Shown here one piece after another: positions 53,189-63,311 of a stretch of DNA of 64,000 nucleotides; position 1 is the first letter of the stretch; every line of letters begins with the position of its first letter. The DNA is from Pedobacter sp. Leaf194 (GTDB lineage Bacteria; Bacteroidota; Bacteroidia; Sphingobacteriales; Sphingobacteriaceae), in the NCBI RefSeq assembly GCF_001423945.1, contig NZ_LMPU01000009.1:744416-808415 (forward strand), written 5' to 3'. The position numbers and the translations under genes are program-made. The notes under the pieces are model-generated. The model saw only the letters and a list, made by a program, of their open reading frames with translations, made no database searches and was not told the DNA's origin.

Positions 53189-54249
53189 AAATTCTCCTTG
53201 TTGCCGGACCGTTTATATCTCTTCGTGAGCCCTATAACGGAGGTACCGAAGCATTTATCGTTGAGCATGGAAACGAATTGGTGCGCATGGGCCATACAGT
53301 GGATGTGATAGCAAAAGACGCGGATGAAATTAATCTTTTTCAGATAATAGAATTTCGCGAAAGTCCCCTAAGCATGAAAGATGAATCATATAGACCCTGC
53401 CCTGAATGGCTCGGGCAGCAACAATACCAGAGCTTCCAATTAGGGGTGATGGATGTCAGTAGTTATGATGTGATACATTATAATTCTTTTATACCTGAGA
53501 TTTATGCAGTTGGAGCACTACTTAAAATACCTGGCGTATTAACATTTCATCTCCCGGTGAGCGAAAAATTTGCCTTAATGTATAAGTTTTTTCTCAACCA
53601 CGCACCTGTGATTCCCATTGGCATCTCTGAACGGATGGCGGAGCAATGGAAGGTAACCCTGGGGAAGGATGTAAAAGTCATTTTAAATGGTGTACCCTTG
53701 CAAAAATGGAAGTTACATAAACGGAATGCGAATGGATACCTATTATGGAGTGGCCGTATCACAAGAGAAAAAAACTTGCAGGCCGCAATCGCCCTAGCCA
53801 ATGATCTGAAACGCCCCCTTAAAATCGTCGGGTCTATCTTTGATGAACGATATTTTAATGACTGCATTCGTCCACAATTAAATGGTCATATCGAATACAT
53901 TTCGCATGCAACTCAGCAGCAATTGCGCGGGCTGATAGCAGGTGCATCGGTATACCTGGCGACCGCCAGCTGGGAAGAGCCTTTTGGCTTAAGTACTGTG
54001 GAAATGCTTGCTAGTGGCTTAGCAGTTGTCGGGTTCCAGACCGCAATACCTCCGGAGCTCCGTCATGAAGAAGTCTGCATCGCCGTTGATTCGCAGGATT
54101 GGCGCGAGCTTAGGAATCCCTTAATAGCCGCAGAAAAATCAAAACCCCAGGCGTGCCGAAACTTCGCAGCCCAGTTTGATGTGAAAATAACCACACGCTC
54201 TTATGTCGAGCTTTACAAACACATCACCAACAAACTTATTGAGGAATGA
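53185..54249 (+). CDS. Glycosyltransferase family 4 protein (paralogue C)
   Basis: GT-B transferase of 354 residues, clearly a paralogue of gene A: compare MKILLVAGPFISLREPYNGG with MKILLVCGPGISLKEPYDSG, YLLWSGRITREKN with YLLWSARINTEKN, and EEPFGLSTVEMLASG with PEPFGLAALEMLATG. Ancestral tandem duplication is the simplest reading. It overlaps the next gene by 4 bp. Confidence 0.9.
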   Translation: MKILLVAGPFISLREPYNGGTEAFIVEHGNELVRMGHTVDVIAKDADEINLFQIIEFRESPLSMKDESYRPCPEWLGQQQYQSFQLGVMDVSSYDVIHYNSFIPEIYAVGALLKIPGVLTFHLPVSEKFALMYKFFLNHAPVIPIGISERMAEQWKVTLGKDVKVILNGVPLQKWKLHKRNANGYLLWSGRITREKNLQAAIALANDLKRPLKIVGSIFDERYFNDCIRPQLNGHIEYISHATQQQLRGLIAGASVYLATASWEEPFGLSTVEMLASGLAVVGFQTAIPPELRHEEVCIAVDSQDWRELRNPLIAAEKSKPQACRNFAAQFDVKITTRSYVELYKHITNKLIEE

Positions 54250-55271
54250 AACCTGTACTATTCTATTATGTCCATGCCCATGGGAAGGGTCACCGCGCAA
54301 CGTTTAGCATTCTATATGCCGAATTATCGGCATTTTTTGAAGTAGTCGCAGTGACGACAAACAGTGAAATTACAAAATATATACAACATCATTTTGGTGC
54401 AAAGGTAGTTGAACTGCCAAAAAAGTATCCGGCAGACTTTACCATTCCCGAACATACATTCTCGAAGCCTTTCGAAGTTACACCATATGCCCTCGAACCT
54501 GCACTAAGGGCAAAGTCACTAGCCGAAGCACTCGCTCGATACCAACCCAAAGCTTTTTATTGCGATGGATCGCCCGAGCTGGCAATAATGGTTCGGGGTA
54601 TGGGAGTTCCTGTGGTTCTGGTGCACCTGCATGGAAACTGCATGAGCGATCCGACTCAGGTTTTTGCCCATCAACTCTCGGACCGAATCATAGCGCACTT
54701 CCCTGTTGGAATGGAGCAGTCGGACTACCGGTTTGGTGCTAAAACCTTTTATAGCGGTTACATTTCAAAGTATGCTGTTTCGCACGCTGAGCATAGCACG
54801 CTGACTGACAATAATAATGTTACAATAGTTTTAGGTTACGAAAATTACGATGAATCAGTGTTGCAAAACATTACCAGGGATAAAAACTTAACATATACCA
54901 TTATTGGTGATAAGCGGGCATATAACCTGGGCAAAAACTGCAGGCTTTATGGGCAGGTTAAAGACATAGCCGGTTTCGTTCACGGAAAAATCGTAATCTG
55001 TGCAGCAGGTCAAAATACCATAGCAGAACTCTTGTCACTTGGCAAGCGATTAATTCTGCTTCCTGAACCCAGGCCTTATGATGAGCAGGCTATACATGCA
55101 GCAGTATTGGCTAGAAACAACGTAGTTTTGTTAGCAAATGAAGCATTTAGCAGTGACCAATGGCGAAATATTATTGAAAGGGCAAAAACCTTTACCCCTG
55201 AAAGCAGTAACTTATTTAATTTTAATGCTCCCGAATTGATAGCAAAAAAAATGCGAAAATGGTATGCCTGA
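54246..55271 (+). CDS. Glycosyltransferase, MurG/GT28-like
   Basis: GT-B-type protein of 341 residues. The glycine/His-rich start YVHAHGKGHRA and the C-terminal CAAGQNTIAELLSLGKRLILLP with EPRPYDEQAIHA resemble the UDP-GlcNAc-binding half of MurG-like and 'glycosyltransferase family 28 C-terminal' proteins. Not a paralogue of the three preceding genes. Overlaps the next gene by 8 bp. Acceptor unknown. Confidence 0.82.
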   Translation: MKPVLFYYVHAHGKGHRATFSILYAELSAFFEVVAVTTNSEITKYIQHHFGAKVVELPKKYPADFTIPEHTFSKPFEVTPYALEPALRAKSLAEALARYQPKAFYCDGSPELAIMVRGMGVPVVLVHLHGNCMSDPTQVFAHQLSDRIIAHFPVGMEQSDYRFGAKTFYSGYISKYAVSHAEHSTLTDNNNVTIVLGYENYDESVLQNITRDKNLTYTIIGDKRAYNLGKNCRLYGQVKDIAGFVHGKIVICAAGQNTIAELLSLGKRLILLPEPRPYDEQAIHAAVLARNNVVLLANEAFSSDQWRNIIERAKTFTPESSNLFNFNAPELIAKKMRKWYA

Positions 55272-56097
55272 TTTTAGTATAGTTACGATTGTTAAAGGAA
55301 GAATGAAGCAGCTGAACAATCTCCTAATTTCTGTAAGAGCCTCTACAGTTCTTCCATTCGATGTTCAGATTGTCTTTATGGAACCGCAGGATGATTGGGT
55401 AGCTCCTGAGGGATTAAATGTTCATATTCAAATCCTCGAAAACGGTGTCGGATTACCGCTGGCTGCAGGCCGGAATCTCGGATTTTATGCCGCCAAAACT
55501 CAGAATATTATTTTCATAGATGTAGACTGCATCATTTCCCCAAGCCTGTTTGAAAACATGCTGAAGGTCCTGGAGGCAAAAAGGATAATTTCGGCCTACC
55601 CTTTATACTTGCCAATAGTGCCGGATTCGGGAAATTATGAAGAAATAAAGCATCTTGCCGTCCCGCATCCCTCCCGGGAAAACATTCCGGCTCTCCAGCC
55701 AACTGACCATCTTCAATTCTGGTCTTTAATATTTGCAATACAAAAACAGGGTTTCAAAAGCATTGGCGGCTTCGACGATACCTTTAAAGGATACGGCGCT
55801 GAGGATACCGATTTCGCAATGAAATTTCATCAGGCAGGGGCTAAATTAATATTCGTAAGGGATTACGTATTACATCAATACCATGATAAGTACGACCCAC
55901 CCTTAAACCACTTTGATTCCATTATTGAAAACGCGAGACGTTATCGGCTAAAGTGGAATGCGCTGCCCATGCTACGATGGCTAAAAGGGTTCGAGAAGAT
56001 GGACTTGATACAAATCGACCCAGCAGGGGTCATTACTATCCTGAAGCAACCTACCCAAATTCAAATAGAAAACTGCCTTTCTTCTGAACCTTATTAA
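55264..56097 (+). CDS. Glycosyltransferase family 2-like protein
   Basis: GT-A type transferase of 277 residues. The start FSIVTIVKGRMKQLNNLL fits the family-2 fold, IIFIDVDCI holds the DxD metal/nucleotide motif (about 85), and the C-terminal GGFDDTFKGYGAEDTDFAMK is a galactosyltransferase-type ending. Last gene of the five-gene operon, overlapping the previous one by 8 bp. No polymerase, flippase or export gene is near, so the operon may modify an existing glycan or lipid. Confidence 0.88.
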   Translation: MPDFSIVTIVKGRMKQLNNLLISVRASTVLPFDVQIVFMEPQDDWVAPEGLNVHIQILENGVGLPLAAGRNLGFYAAKTQNIIFIDVDCIISPSLFENMLKVLEAKRIISAYPLYLPIVPDSGNYEEIKHLAVPHPSRENIPALQPTDHLQFWSLIFAIQKQGFKSIGGFDDTFKGYGAEDTDFAMKFHQAGAKLIFVRDYVLHQYHDKYDPPLNHFDSIIENARRYRLKWNALPMLRWLKGFEKMDLIQIDPAGVITILKQPTQIQIENCLSSEPY

Positions 56098-56235
56098 GCG
56101 ATGAATTCACCATAACCCTTAAGGGTTAATAGTATTACAGTATTTGCTAACCTGAAGTTTCTTTAGTAATCCCATGAATAGGCCCGGCAAAAATTTGAAT
56201 ATAAGCAATTAATTTTCAAGCCTTATCCAATTGGA

Positions 56236-57561
56236 TCATTCCACTTCAGCCCCTGCCATTTCTGAGATTTGACGTTCGAGCTTATTGAAGTCTAAAATTC
56301 GTAAAAGAAATGCACTTGCCAGCATCAGCAAAGCAAATATTGCAAAGGAAGCTTCCCAGCTGAAATAAGACTTTACCGGGGCAATGAGTGCGGCGCCAAC
56401 CATAGACCCCAGTGCACCTATTGTCATATAAAATGTGAACTGACTGGCAGAGACCTTTTTTGAGCAGCATTGCATTGCAATCGCAAATACCCCGATTTTT
56501 GCGAAAGCGTTTACCCACCTATAGATGACGATGAAGCTGTAGAGAAAAGGAACCCTGGTCCAGAAATTATTCAAAAAAACCAGTAGCAACGTTTCCAGAC
56601 AAATAAAAAAGAAATAGGAATATATCATTTTCTTTTTCCCAAACCTGTCAATCAGCCATCCTCCCGCCAATATCCCGAGTATGCCGCCGGTAAGGTCTGC
56701 TATCGAGAAAACATGGGCATAGTAAACATTTGTCCAGCCACTCACCTTAACTGCAAAAATTGGCAGCAATTTTTCGAAATAATTATAAGCGCCCTGAGAG
56801 GTAAACAGCAAAAGTCCGAGTAAAAATGAATTTTTCAGGCTAAAAGCGAGATAAAGTGATTTTACCATGGCCCGCCAGCTGTTGATCTGAAGTTTCTCAT
56901 TACTGTTATCCGGCTCACCTGAGCTCCATGGAAAGAGCCTTTCCATGCGTCTTTCGCGAAGCAGTAGAGGGACAAGCACTACAACGCCAATAAGAAACGC
57001 AATGGCAAGCACAGAAATTCTAAAGTTATAGGCTGTCAGCAGCCAGGTGCCAACTGTCAGCGCGAAAGAGCTCCCGATCATCCGGGAGCCATTCATGTAG
57101 GCATTTGTTTTGGCCTGTTCTTCAGCCGGGACAGTGTCTACTGCCAAACCATCTGTGGCGGCATCCTGTGACGCACCGAAAACAGACACGATGAAGCCAC
57201 CGATAACGAGCAAATGTACATTGCTCAGTGGATCTGGGATAAATGCAAATCCAGCCATACTCAGAAACAGCCCTGTCTGGCATATAATAACCCAAGGCCT
57301 CTTACGACCCATTGGCAAATAGGTATAACGGTCCATTAATGGCGCAACAAAAAATTTAAAGGTCCAGGGCAGTGCGCATGCTACATCGAAACTACCAATC
57401 TCAACAATAGTCTTGTCATTCATGGCCATCCATGCGGGAATGCCGATGAATAGCGTCCCCATCGGTAATCCTTCAGCGAAATAGAGCGCAATAAAGTTGA
57501 AATACCTCAGCAAAGCGCTATCGGCCAGTGCCGGTAATCGTTGTTTGCGAATCAGTCCCAT
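56236..57561 (-). CDS. MFS transporter, AmpG-like
   Basis: Inner-membrane transporter of 441 residues, 12 helices. The sequence FAEGLPMGTLFIGIPAWM at the start and GASQDAATDGLAVD (compare AmpG's ATQDIxxDAYR) place it in the AmpG/muropeptide-permease-like group. It directly follows the SusD gene with no gap, so it should take the sugar from the periplasm to the cytoplasm. Muropeptide or amino-sugar cargo is plausible, in view of the ROK gene upstream, but not shown. Confidence 0.85.
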   Translation of the reverse strand: MGLIRKQRLPALADSALLRYFNFIALYFAEGLPMGTLFIGIPAWMAMNDKTIVEIGSFDVACALPWTFKFFVAPLMDRYTYLPMGRKRPWVIICQTGLFLSMAGFAFIPDPLSNVHLLVIGGFIVSVFGASQDAATDGLAVDTVPAEEQAKTNAYMNGSRMIGSSFALTVGTWLLTAYNFRISVLAIAFLIGVVVLVPLLLRERRMERLFPWSSGEPDNSNEKLQINSWRAMVKSLYLAFSLKNSFLLGLLLFTSQGAYNYFEKLLPIFAVKVSGWTNVYYAHVFSIADLTGGILGILAGGWLIDRFGKKKMIYSYFFFICLETLLLVFLNNFWTRVPFLYSFIVIYRWVNAFAKIGVFAIAMQCCSKKVSASQFTFYMTIGALGSMVGAALIAPVKSYFSWEASFAIFALLMLASAFLLRILDFNKLERQISEMAGAEVE

Positions 57562-58986
57562 TTAATTGTAAATAGCAACTTTAGTGAACTGATCTGGTAG
57601 GGGCTTTGGAACATTCGGGTTGGTGTTAATTTCGGTTTGGGGATAGATAAAGCGCTCAGGTTTTTTCGAGCCGGTATTTAAGGGAATGGGTAATTCTACT
57701 ATGGGCGACACAGATGAAAGTCTGCGATAGTCGTTAAATACTTCATACTGCATTAATAATACGATATACCGCTGAGTGATAATCTCATAAAGCAAAGCGG
57801 TCTGAAGATTTCCGGCCTTAGTCGGATTGGCCAATCCGGATGTATTGAAATCAGCCAGCGTATAAGGCTCATATTTTCTTCCTGCGGAAGGCAAGTTCCT
57901 GCCATTAAATGAACCGCTTGATAATTTGAGGCGGACGCTATTCAAAGCAACCAGAGACTCGTCTAGAAACCCCAGTCTTGCTTGTGCTTCAGCAAGGATT
58001 AACTGATTTTCAAAAAAAGTCAGTATAGGATGTGAGGCATTAGAGACGAAAGCACCATCGACCGTGTTGGGATCGAGGCTCCCGGTAGCGGTAATACCGG
58101 TTTTGAAAAAATAGCTGAACAGGGCTGTTTCATCTGTTTTGGAATTTGCAGAACTGATTCTGCTATTCATTAATCTCGGAAGATAAGCCCCATCAAACCC
58201 GGTATCTCCAGGTCTTGATACAGCGAAGAAATCATAGTTCTGATTCATATCCACACCAATACTGTTTCCATGTGGGACAAGTGCATCACCAGCTGTGCCT
58301 ATCCCCAGTTTAGCGCTTTCCACTGCGGCAGGGAAATTGCCTAGATGAAGATTTAACCTGGCTTTCAAGGTATTTGCCGCTGCCTTCCATTTACCGACAT
58401 CACCTTTGTAGATAAAATCCTTTGTCGGAAAAGCGGAGCCGCTCGGTGCAGAAAGATTTTTAACGGCATCATCCAAAAGCGATAGAAGCGCTTTATAAAC
58501 GCTCTGCTGCGTATCAAAAATCGGCGTAGGATACTTTTTCCCGTCAAAGGCCTGACTATAGGGCACATCACCGTACAAATCAGTTACCTTTTGGACGGCA
58601 AGTACTTCCAGAATCTGGCCCAGTCCCTTGCCCCACTTGTTACCGACAGAATCGGCCTTATCCTGAATCAGCCTGGCCTGCCCTGCTACGGAGTAGATGT
58701 TGTTCCAGGAAAAATTCTGTGACGATACAATATACTGTGCATAACCTAAATGTGCCCTGTTAAGTCCGTTAAGCTGTCCTGACCACATACATGCTATGCG
58801 CACATCGGTATCCTCATGTAATAATGAAATGCCCAACAACGTTCCGCCAAAAAGGGTTGGCAAGTCGATATTTGTAACCGCATTTGGGTTATTGTTTATC
58901 TCAGGCTGGTCAAATAACTTCTTGCACCCTGAAAGGAGCAGTGAGCTGAGAAAAATGAGGACGAATATTGCTTTTATGTTTTTCAT
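57562..58986 (-). CDS. SusD-like lipoprotein (SusD/RagB, type 2)
   Basis: Lipoprotein of 474 residues with lipobox LLLSGC (Cys about 21) and the shorter SusD-like pattern FDQPEINNNPNAVTNI, QKVTDLYGDVPYSQAF, KWKAAANTLKARLNLHLGN. Partner of the SusC-type receptor 16 bp upstream. It is the PF12771-like branch, different from the sialic-acid SusD. Ligand not known. Confidence 0.9.
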   Translation of the reverse strand: MKNIKAIFVLIFLSSLLLSGCKKLFDQPEINNNPNAVTNIDLPTLFGGTLLGISLLHEDTDVRIACMWSGQLNGLNRAHLGYAQYIVSSQNFSWNNIYSVAGQARLIQDKADSVGNKWGKGLGQILEVLAVQKVTDLYGDVPYSQAFDGKKYPTPIFDTQQSVYKALLSLLDDAVKNLSAPSGSAFPTKDFIYKGDVGKWKAAANTLKARLNLHLGNFPAAVESAKLGIGTAGDALVPHGNSIGVDMNQNYDFFAVSRPGDTGFDGAYLPRLMNSRISSANSKTDETALFSYFFKTGITATGSLDPNTVDGAFVSNASHPILTFFENQLILAEAQARLGFLDESLVALNSVRLKLSSGSFNGRNLPSAGRKYEPYTLADFNTSGLANPTKAGNLQTALLYEIITQRYIVLLMQYEVFNDYRRLSSVSPIVELPIPLNTGSKKPERFIYPQTEINTNPNVPKPLPDQFTKVAIYN

Positions 58987-59002
58987 AATATTTACAGCTG
59001 TA

Positions 59003-62000
59003 TTAATATTTTACCTGGATAGAAAACAAAACAGATTTTGTATTTGGATTGGTAAACCAGTCTTGCCCACGGGCTAATCCTGCGCCTGAGATGTTAACTT
59101 CTGGGTCTGTGCCAGTGTAATCGGTCCACAAAATGAGGTTTCTTCCAGAAATGCTCAGGTCAATACTGGAAAGCGCAGAAATGAATTTAATTGATTTAGC
59201 ATCAATCGAATACCTTAAGGTTACCTCACGAAGCCTCGAGGTACTCGCGTCCTCAACAAACTGTTTATAAGACGCTGAATTCGATGCAGAGCCTCTACCT
59301 TGCCACCACGCTTGGTTTATTGCGACTGGCCCAGCGCCAAAATCGCGGATCTGTCCCTGAAAAGACGTGCCTGCAGCTATCAGGTTACCGTTTACATCCT
59401 TAAGTCCACCCAGCGGCGCGATAACAGTTCCGCCCTGGTCGGCATGGGTACCAATACTGTAAAGTGAGCCTCTTGTTCCGTTGAAGAAATCGTTGCCGGC
59501 AACACGGTCAAACAAGAGAAATAAGGAGAGCTTTCTATAAGAAAAGGTACTGCCTATGCCACCCTGCCATTTAGGATTAGGATTGCCAATAATTTCATTG
59601 CTGATCCCAGCTTGCGGAAAGCCGTTTCCATCAAGAACATATTTGCCGTTATTATCTTTGAGAAAATCTGTTGAATAAAATACGCCAAATGGTTGGCCCG
59701 GTAGCAGGGAGGCATTCTGCATGTAACTGTCCGGCAAAGTGTATACAGTTGCACCTGCAAGCGATTTGACAATATTTCTATTTAAGGCAAAGGTTGCGTA
59801 AAGATTCCACTTGAATCCACCCACCCGGATTGCGTCGCCATTGACATCAAGCTCCAAACCTTTATTTGAAAGCTCAGCAGCGTTTGTGTTCCGAATGGTG
59901 AAACCCGTCTCACTTGGAACATTCAAAGGCAAGATTACGTCCTTTGTGCGGTTTGTGTAGGCTGTTGCTGAAATGCTTAATCTACTGTTAAAAAGACGCA
60001 AATCCAACCCAATCTCACGTTCGGTCTTTCGCTCCGGACGCAAATTATCATTGCCTTCAGTTAAGCTTCTGACATAACCTCCCCCATAAAGTGAACTTAC
60101 AGAAGACAGGCCCCGTGTGAAAGTATCTCCATATACCGCCGGATTAAAGGAGGTAAAATTCAGATAAGGTTGAGGTTGAATTCCGACCTGACCCCAGGTC
60201 AGCCGAAGCTTGGCAAAATTCAAAAAAGGGAGGTCATCAAGGCCTTTAATTTTAGTGAGCTGCCAGGCCAGTGCCGCAGAGGGAAAGAAGAAACTACTCT
60301 CGGCATTTTTGCCGAAACTGGAAGCACTCTCAGATCTACCCGATAGCGTCAGATACAGCATATTATAAGCCTCGAGATCTGCTTGCGCGTAATAGGCATA
60401 AGTGCGGATTAGCGCATTGTAATTACTCGCCGACAAGTTTGAGTTAAGGGCATTGGTAAGGATGTCAGGGGCGGTAGGAACGATTAAGTTAGAAATCGCA
60501 TCAGACTGTGTTGTTCGTCGCCTGCTGTTGTAATTTACGCCAACAAGTAAAGTTCCGGCCAGGTCATCGCCAAAAGTTTTCTTCGCTGAAGCAAATAAGT
60601 CAGTATTAAACTGCTTTTCTGAAATTTGATTCTTAGATAGATAGCCGTTTAAAAACAATGCAGCATTCCTGGCAAATCTTTCGGTTCTATCATCCACATA
60701 ATTATCGATTCCTGAGCGGCCGGTTATATTAAGCCAGGAAGCAGGCATAATGTCAAGTTCAACGACTCCTGTCAAACGGTCGACGTTACTGCTATTCCTA
60801 TTGTTATTTATATTCCAAACCGGGTTTGAATAAATCGTCGATAAATCCTTCCCTAAGGGATTACGGTAAGAAATGTGCGCTTTCTGCAAGACTTCATTGG
60901 AAACATTTGTGTAAGTCCCCTGATATAAGGCATTATTAAAATCTGCAGGCGTTCTGGTAGCGCCCAGTAATAAACCGTCAACGTTATCACCCTCCTGGAC
61001 GCGGAGCGATTTAACCTTTGTATAACCGACGTTTACTGATGCTTTCATCCATGAATTTAACTTGCTGGCAGCATTTATGCGAGCAGAATTCCGATCATAC
61101 TCACTGAAAGACCTTATAATTCCGTCCTGGCTCAAATTGGCATAACTAAAAAATATGTTGGATTTAGCATCGCCGCTGCTAAGCGTTAGTGAATTATCAA
61201 TAAAGTGGCCGGTCTTGAAAATATCGCCATATCTATCAAATACGTGACGGTCATTTTTACCCCCGTGAGGGTTGGCTGCATTACCAGCCTGAACAGCATA
61301 CCTAAGACTCCCATCTCCAAGCAAGGTATAGCCTTGATATCCTTTAGCCGTGGGTTCGGTAATGAAAGCGTCAATCCCGCCCGTCCTGCCTGATATAAGA
61401 TCCCCAAAACTGAGTTTGTCTCCCTGATTATAAAAGCCTAAAGACCCCTGTCCGTAGGTATTTTGAAGGCCGGGAAGTTTATTTACCCTATCCAGCGATA
61501 GCGTTGACTTGAAAGCAATATCAACTTTGCCGTCTGAATTTTTTCCCTTTTTAGTGGTGATGATAACAACACCGTTTGCAGCCCTAGTTCCCCAAAGTGC
61601 AGCAGCCGATGCGCCTTTGAGTACTTCCATGCTTTCAATATCTTCGGGGTTCAGATCATTAATCCGGGATTGCTGAATGATACCGTTTCCTGCAGCAGTA
61701 CCGCCGTTATCGCTGGAATTGCTCACTGGCATTCCATCTAGGATAAAAAGTGGCTGGGCATTTCCGTTGATGGTATTCTGGCCTCTAATCTGAATATAGC
61801 CACCGGACCCCGGGTCGCCGCCATTTCTGGTGATTAAGACGCCGGAAACTTTACTGCTCATCCCTGTTAGTAATGTCGTTTCTCCTGAACTGGCGAGCGC
61901 GCTGCCCTTTACGATTGAGATGGATGAACCAAATTTATCACGCATAGTTTCCACACCAATCGCGTTGATAATCACCTCTGAAAGCTGTTTTGCATCCGCT

Positions 62001-62284
62001 TTCAGCGTAACATCGAGTATTGCCAGATTACCTATAACCTGTTTAAATTCAAGCATGCCTACTGCAGAAAACACAATCGTTGCGGTAGGTCCGGGACTGG
62101 AAATCCGGTAATGGCCATCCCGGTCAGTAACTGTGGCGGCAGATGTTCCCTCAATGTTAACAGTCACTCCGGGAAGCACAGATTTTGTCTGAGCATCAGT
62201 AACCGTTCCTGAAACAACCTGTGCAATCAAGGCGTGGGAAATGAAAAATAATAAAGTAAATAGTAAGGGTAGCTTTTTATTCAT
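59003..62284 (-). CDS. SusC/RagA family TonB-dependent transporter
   Basis: Receptor of 1093 residues: signal peptide (LLFTLLFFISHALIAQ), carboxypeptidase-like domain (about 22-110, DAQTKSVLPGVTVNIEGT), plug (about 115-235, with LFILDGMPVSN and LWGTRAANGVVIITTKKGK) and the barrel ending in TKSVLFSIQVKY. Complete, no frameshift seen. It forms the outer-membrane pore with the SusD protein. No visible anti-sigma or hybrid regulator next to it within the window. Confidence 0.95.
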   Translation of the reverse strand: MNKKLPLLFTLLFFISHALIAQVVSGTVTDAQTKSVLPGVTVNIEGTSAATVTDRDGHYRISSPGPTATIVFSAVGMLEFKQVIGNLAILDVTLKADAKQLSEVIINAIGVETMRDKFGSSISIVKGSALASSGETTLLTGMSSKVSGVLITRNGGDPGSGGYIQIRGQNTINGNAQPLFILDGMPVSNSSDNGGTAAGNGIIQQSRINDLNPEDIESMEVLKGASAAALWGTRAANGVVIITTKKGKNSDGKVDIAFKSTLSLDRVNKLPGLQNTYGQGSLGFYNQGDKLSFGDLISGRTGGIDAFITEPTAKGYQGYTLLGDGSLRYAVQAGNAANPHGGKNDRHVFDRYGDIFKTGHFIDNSLTLSSGDAKSNIFFSYANLSQDGIIRSFSEYDRNSARINAASKLNSWMKASVNVGYTKVKSLRVQEGDNVDGLLLGATRTPADFNNALYQGTYTNVSNEVLQKAHISYRNPLGKDLSTIYSNPVWNINNNRNSSNVDRLTGVVELDIMPASWLNITGRSGIDNYVDDRTERFARNAALFLNGYLSKNQISEKQFNTDLFASAKKTFGDDLAGTLLVGVNYNSRRRTTQSDAISNLIVPTAPDILTNALNSNLSASNYNALIRTYAYYAQADLEAYNMLYLTLSGRSESASSFGKNAESSFFFPSAALAWQLTKIKGLDDLPFLNFAKLRLTWGQVGIQPQPYLNFTSFNPAVYGDTFTRGLSSVSSLYGGGYVRSLTEGNDNLRPERKTEREIGLDLRLFNSRLSISATAYTNRTKDVILPLNVPSETGFTIRNTNAAELSNKGLELDVNGDAIRVGGFKWNLYATFALNRNIVKSLAGATVYTLPDSYMQNASLLPGQPFGVFYSTDFLKDNNGKYVLDGNGFPQAGISNEIIGNPNPKWQGGIGSTFSYRKLSLFLLFDRVAGNDFFNGTRGSLYSIGTHADQGGTVIAPLGGLKDVNGNLIAAGTSFQGQIRDFGAGPVAINQAWWQGRGSASNSASYKQFVEDASTSRLREVTLRYSIDAKSIKFISALSSIDLSISGRNLILWTDYTGTDPEVNISGAGLARGQDWFTNPNTKSVLFSIQVKY

Positions 62285-63311
62285 AAATAGGATTTAACAC
62301 GCGGAAACAAAGAACTATTGTAATTAGCGTCGATAATCTAAAACATTTTTGCATACTAATATTATTAGCTTAAAACACCTTTTACATTTAAAATTCGAAC
62401 AAAATTAGTAATTATTCAAGAAATTTACTTCTTGAAAGAGTAATTAAAGCACTCCTAATTTTACTAAACGCCCTAACCTAGTAGGCAGTATATTAAAGGG
62501 CATGCACCATTAGGTTCTGCGAACTGTGTCAATTGAGAACACCCATACTTCTCATCCGCACCGTATACATTTGGCCGATGCCCAAAGTTTTACAGCATTG
62601 GCGAAATGGGTACAGGCATAATCTCCGCCTACCGCTATGCTTTGAGAACCTTTCCGGGAAGGCGTTTGTAATATGCGCATCCCTTTCCTTCTTTCGTCTA
62701 CAGTATAGAAAAGGAAGCTCACCTAAGCTATTCGACTCCACAACAGCTGTGCGGACCTGGCCGACATGTTCAATGTTTTGTACGTTCATTTCTACAAAAA
62801 ATTCGTCTTACCAAAGTTCGCATCGCCTTGTTTTAGATAGGGTAAACATTCATCTTCTATATTATAAATTACTCTACCTTCTAAAACAGCTTCAACTCTT
62901 TGGTTTTTCTCTGCCAGACAGGTCATGCCAGATAAACAGCCATTATGACTATAAAAAATGCCAGCTCTGATGCGAGGGGCGTCCTAAGAAAATAAGTTAA
63001 CAATAATTAAATTATTAATCCCTGAAAAACGCTGAAATGTAGATGACCTGATTAACGGGCATTGATTGCAGATAAAGGGCTTCGCCTGAATTTAAATGAT
63101 TTAGCATTTAAATTTACGGGCTGTGTCACTTGAGGACTGCCTAGCGCAACTGCTGCCTTAATATTTTAAGATAAAAAGATATTCTTCCGGAATTGTTGCA
63201 AGGGTATGCTAAGAATCTCGGTTAACAAAGCATCATGAATGCTATTATTCTCCACCCTACACATATCCCAGCGTAGCCGGGAAGTCATTTGTCAAGCTTT
63301 TATTACAGCGT
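62285..63311. other. Intergenic region with decayed insertion-like sequence
   Basis: About 1 kb without an intact gene. A 17-bp direct repeat, CTGTGTCAATTGAGAAC (62524-62540) and CTGTGTCACTTGAGGAC (63121-63137), frames about 600 bp of protein-like but broken sequence, probably an old insertion. Inside the right end is a perfect 10-bp inverted repeat (63089-63098 / 63105-63114). Confidence 0.5.
63089..63114. repeat. 10-bp inverted repeat
   Basis: AATTTAAATG (63089-63098) and CATTTAAATT (63105-63114), spacer 6 bp. AT-rich; could be an operator or the fold-back of an old mobile element. Confidence 0.45.

Noticed and set aside
62529..62970. Open frames on both strands between SusC and ROK genes
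   Set aside because: Neither has a recognisable domain or good start; the flanking direct repeats suggest a degraded insertion.
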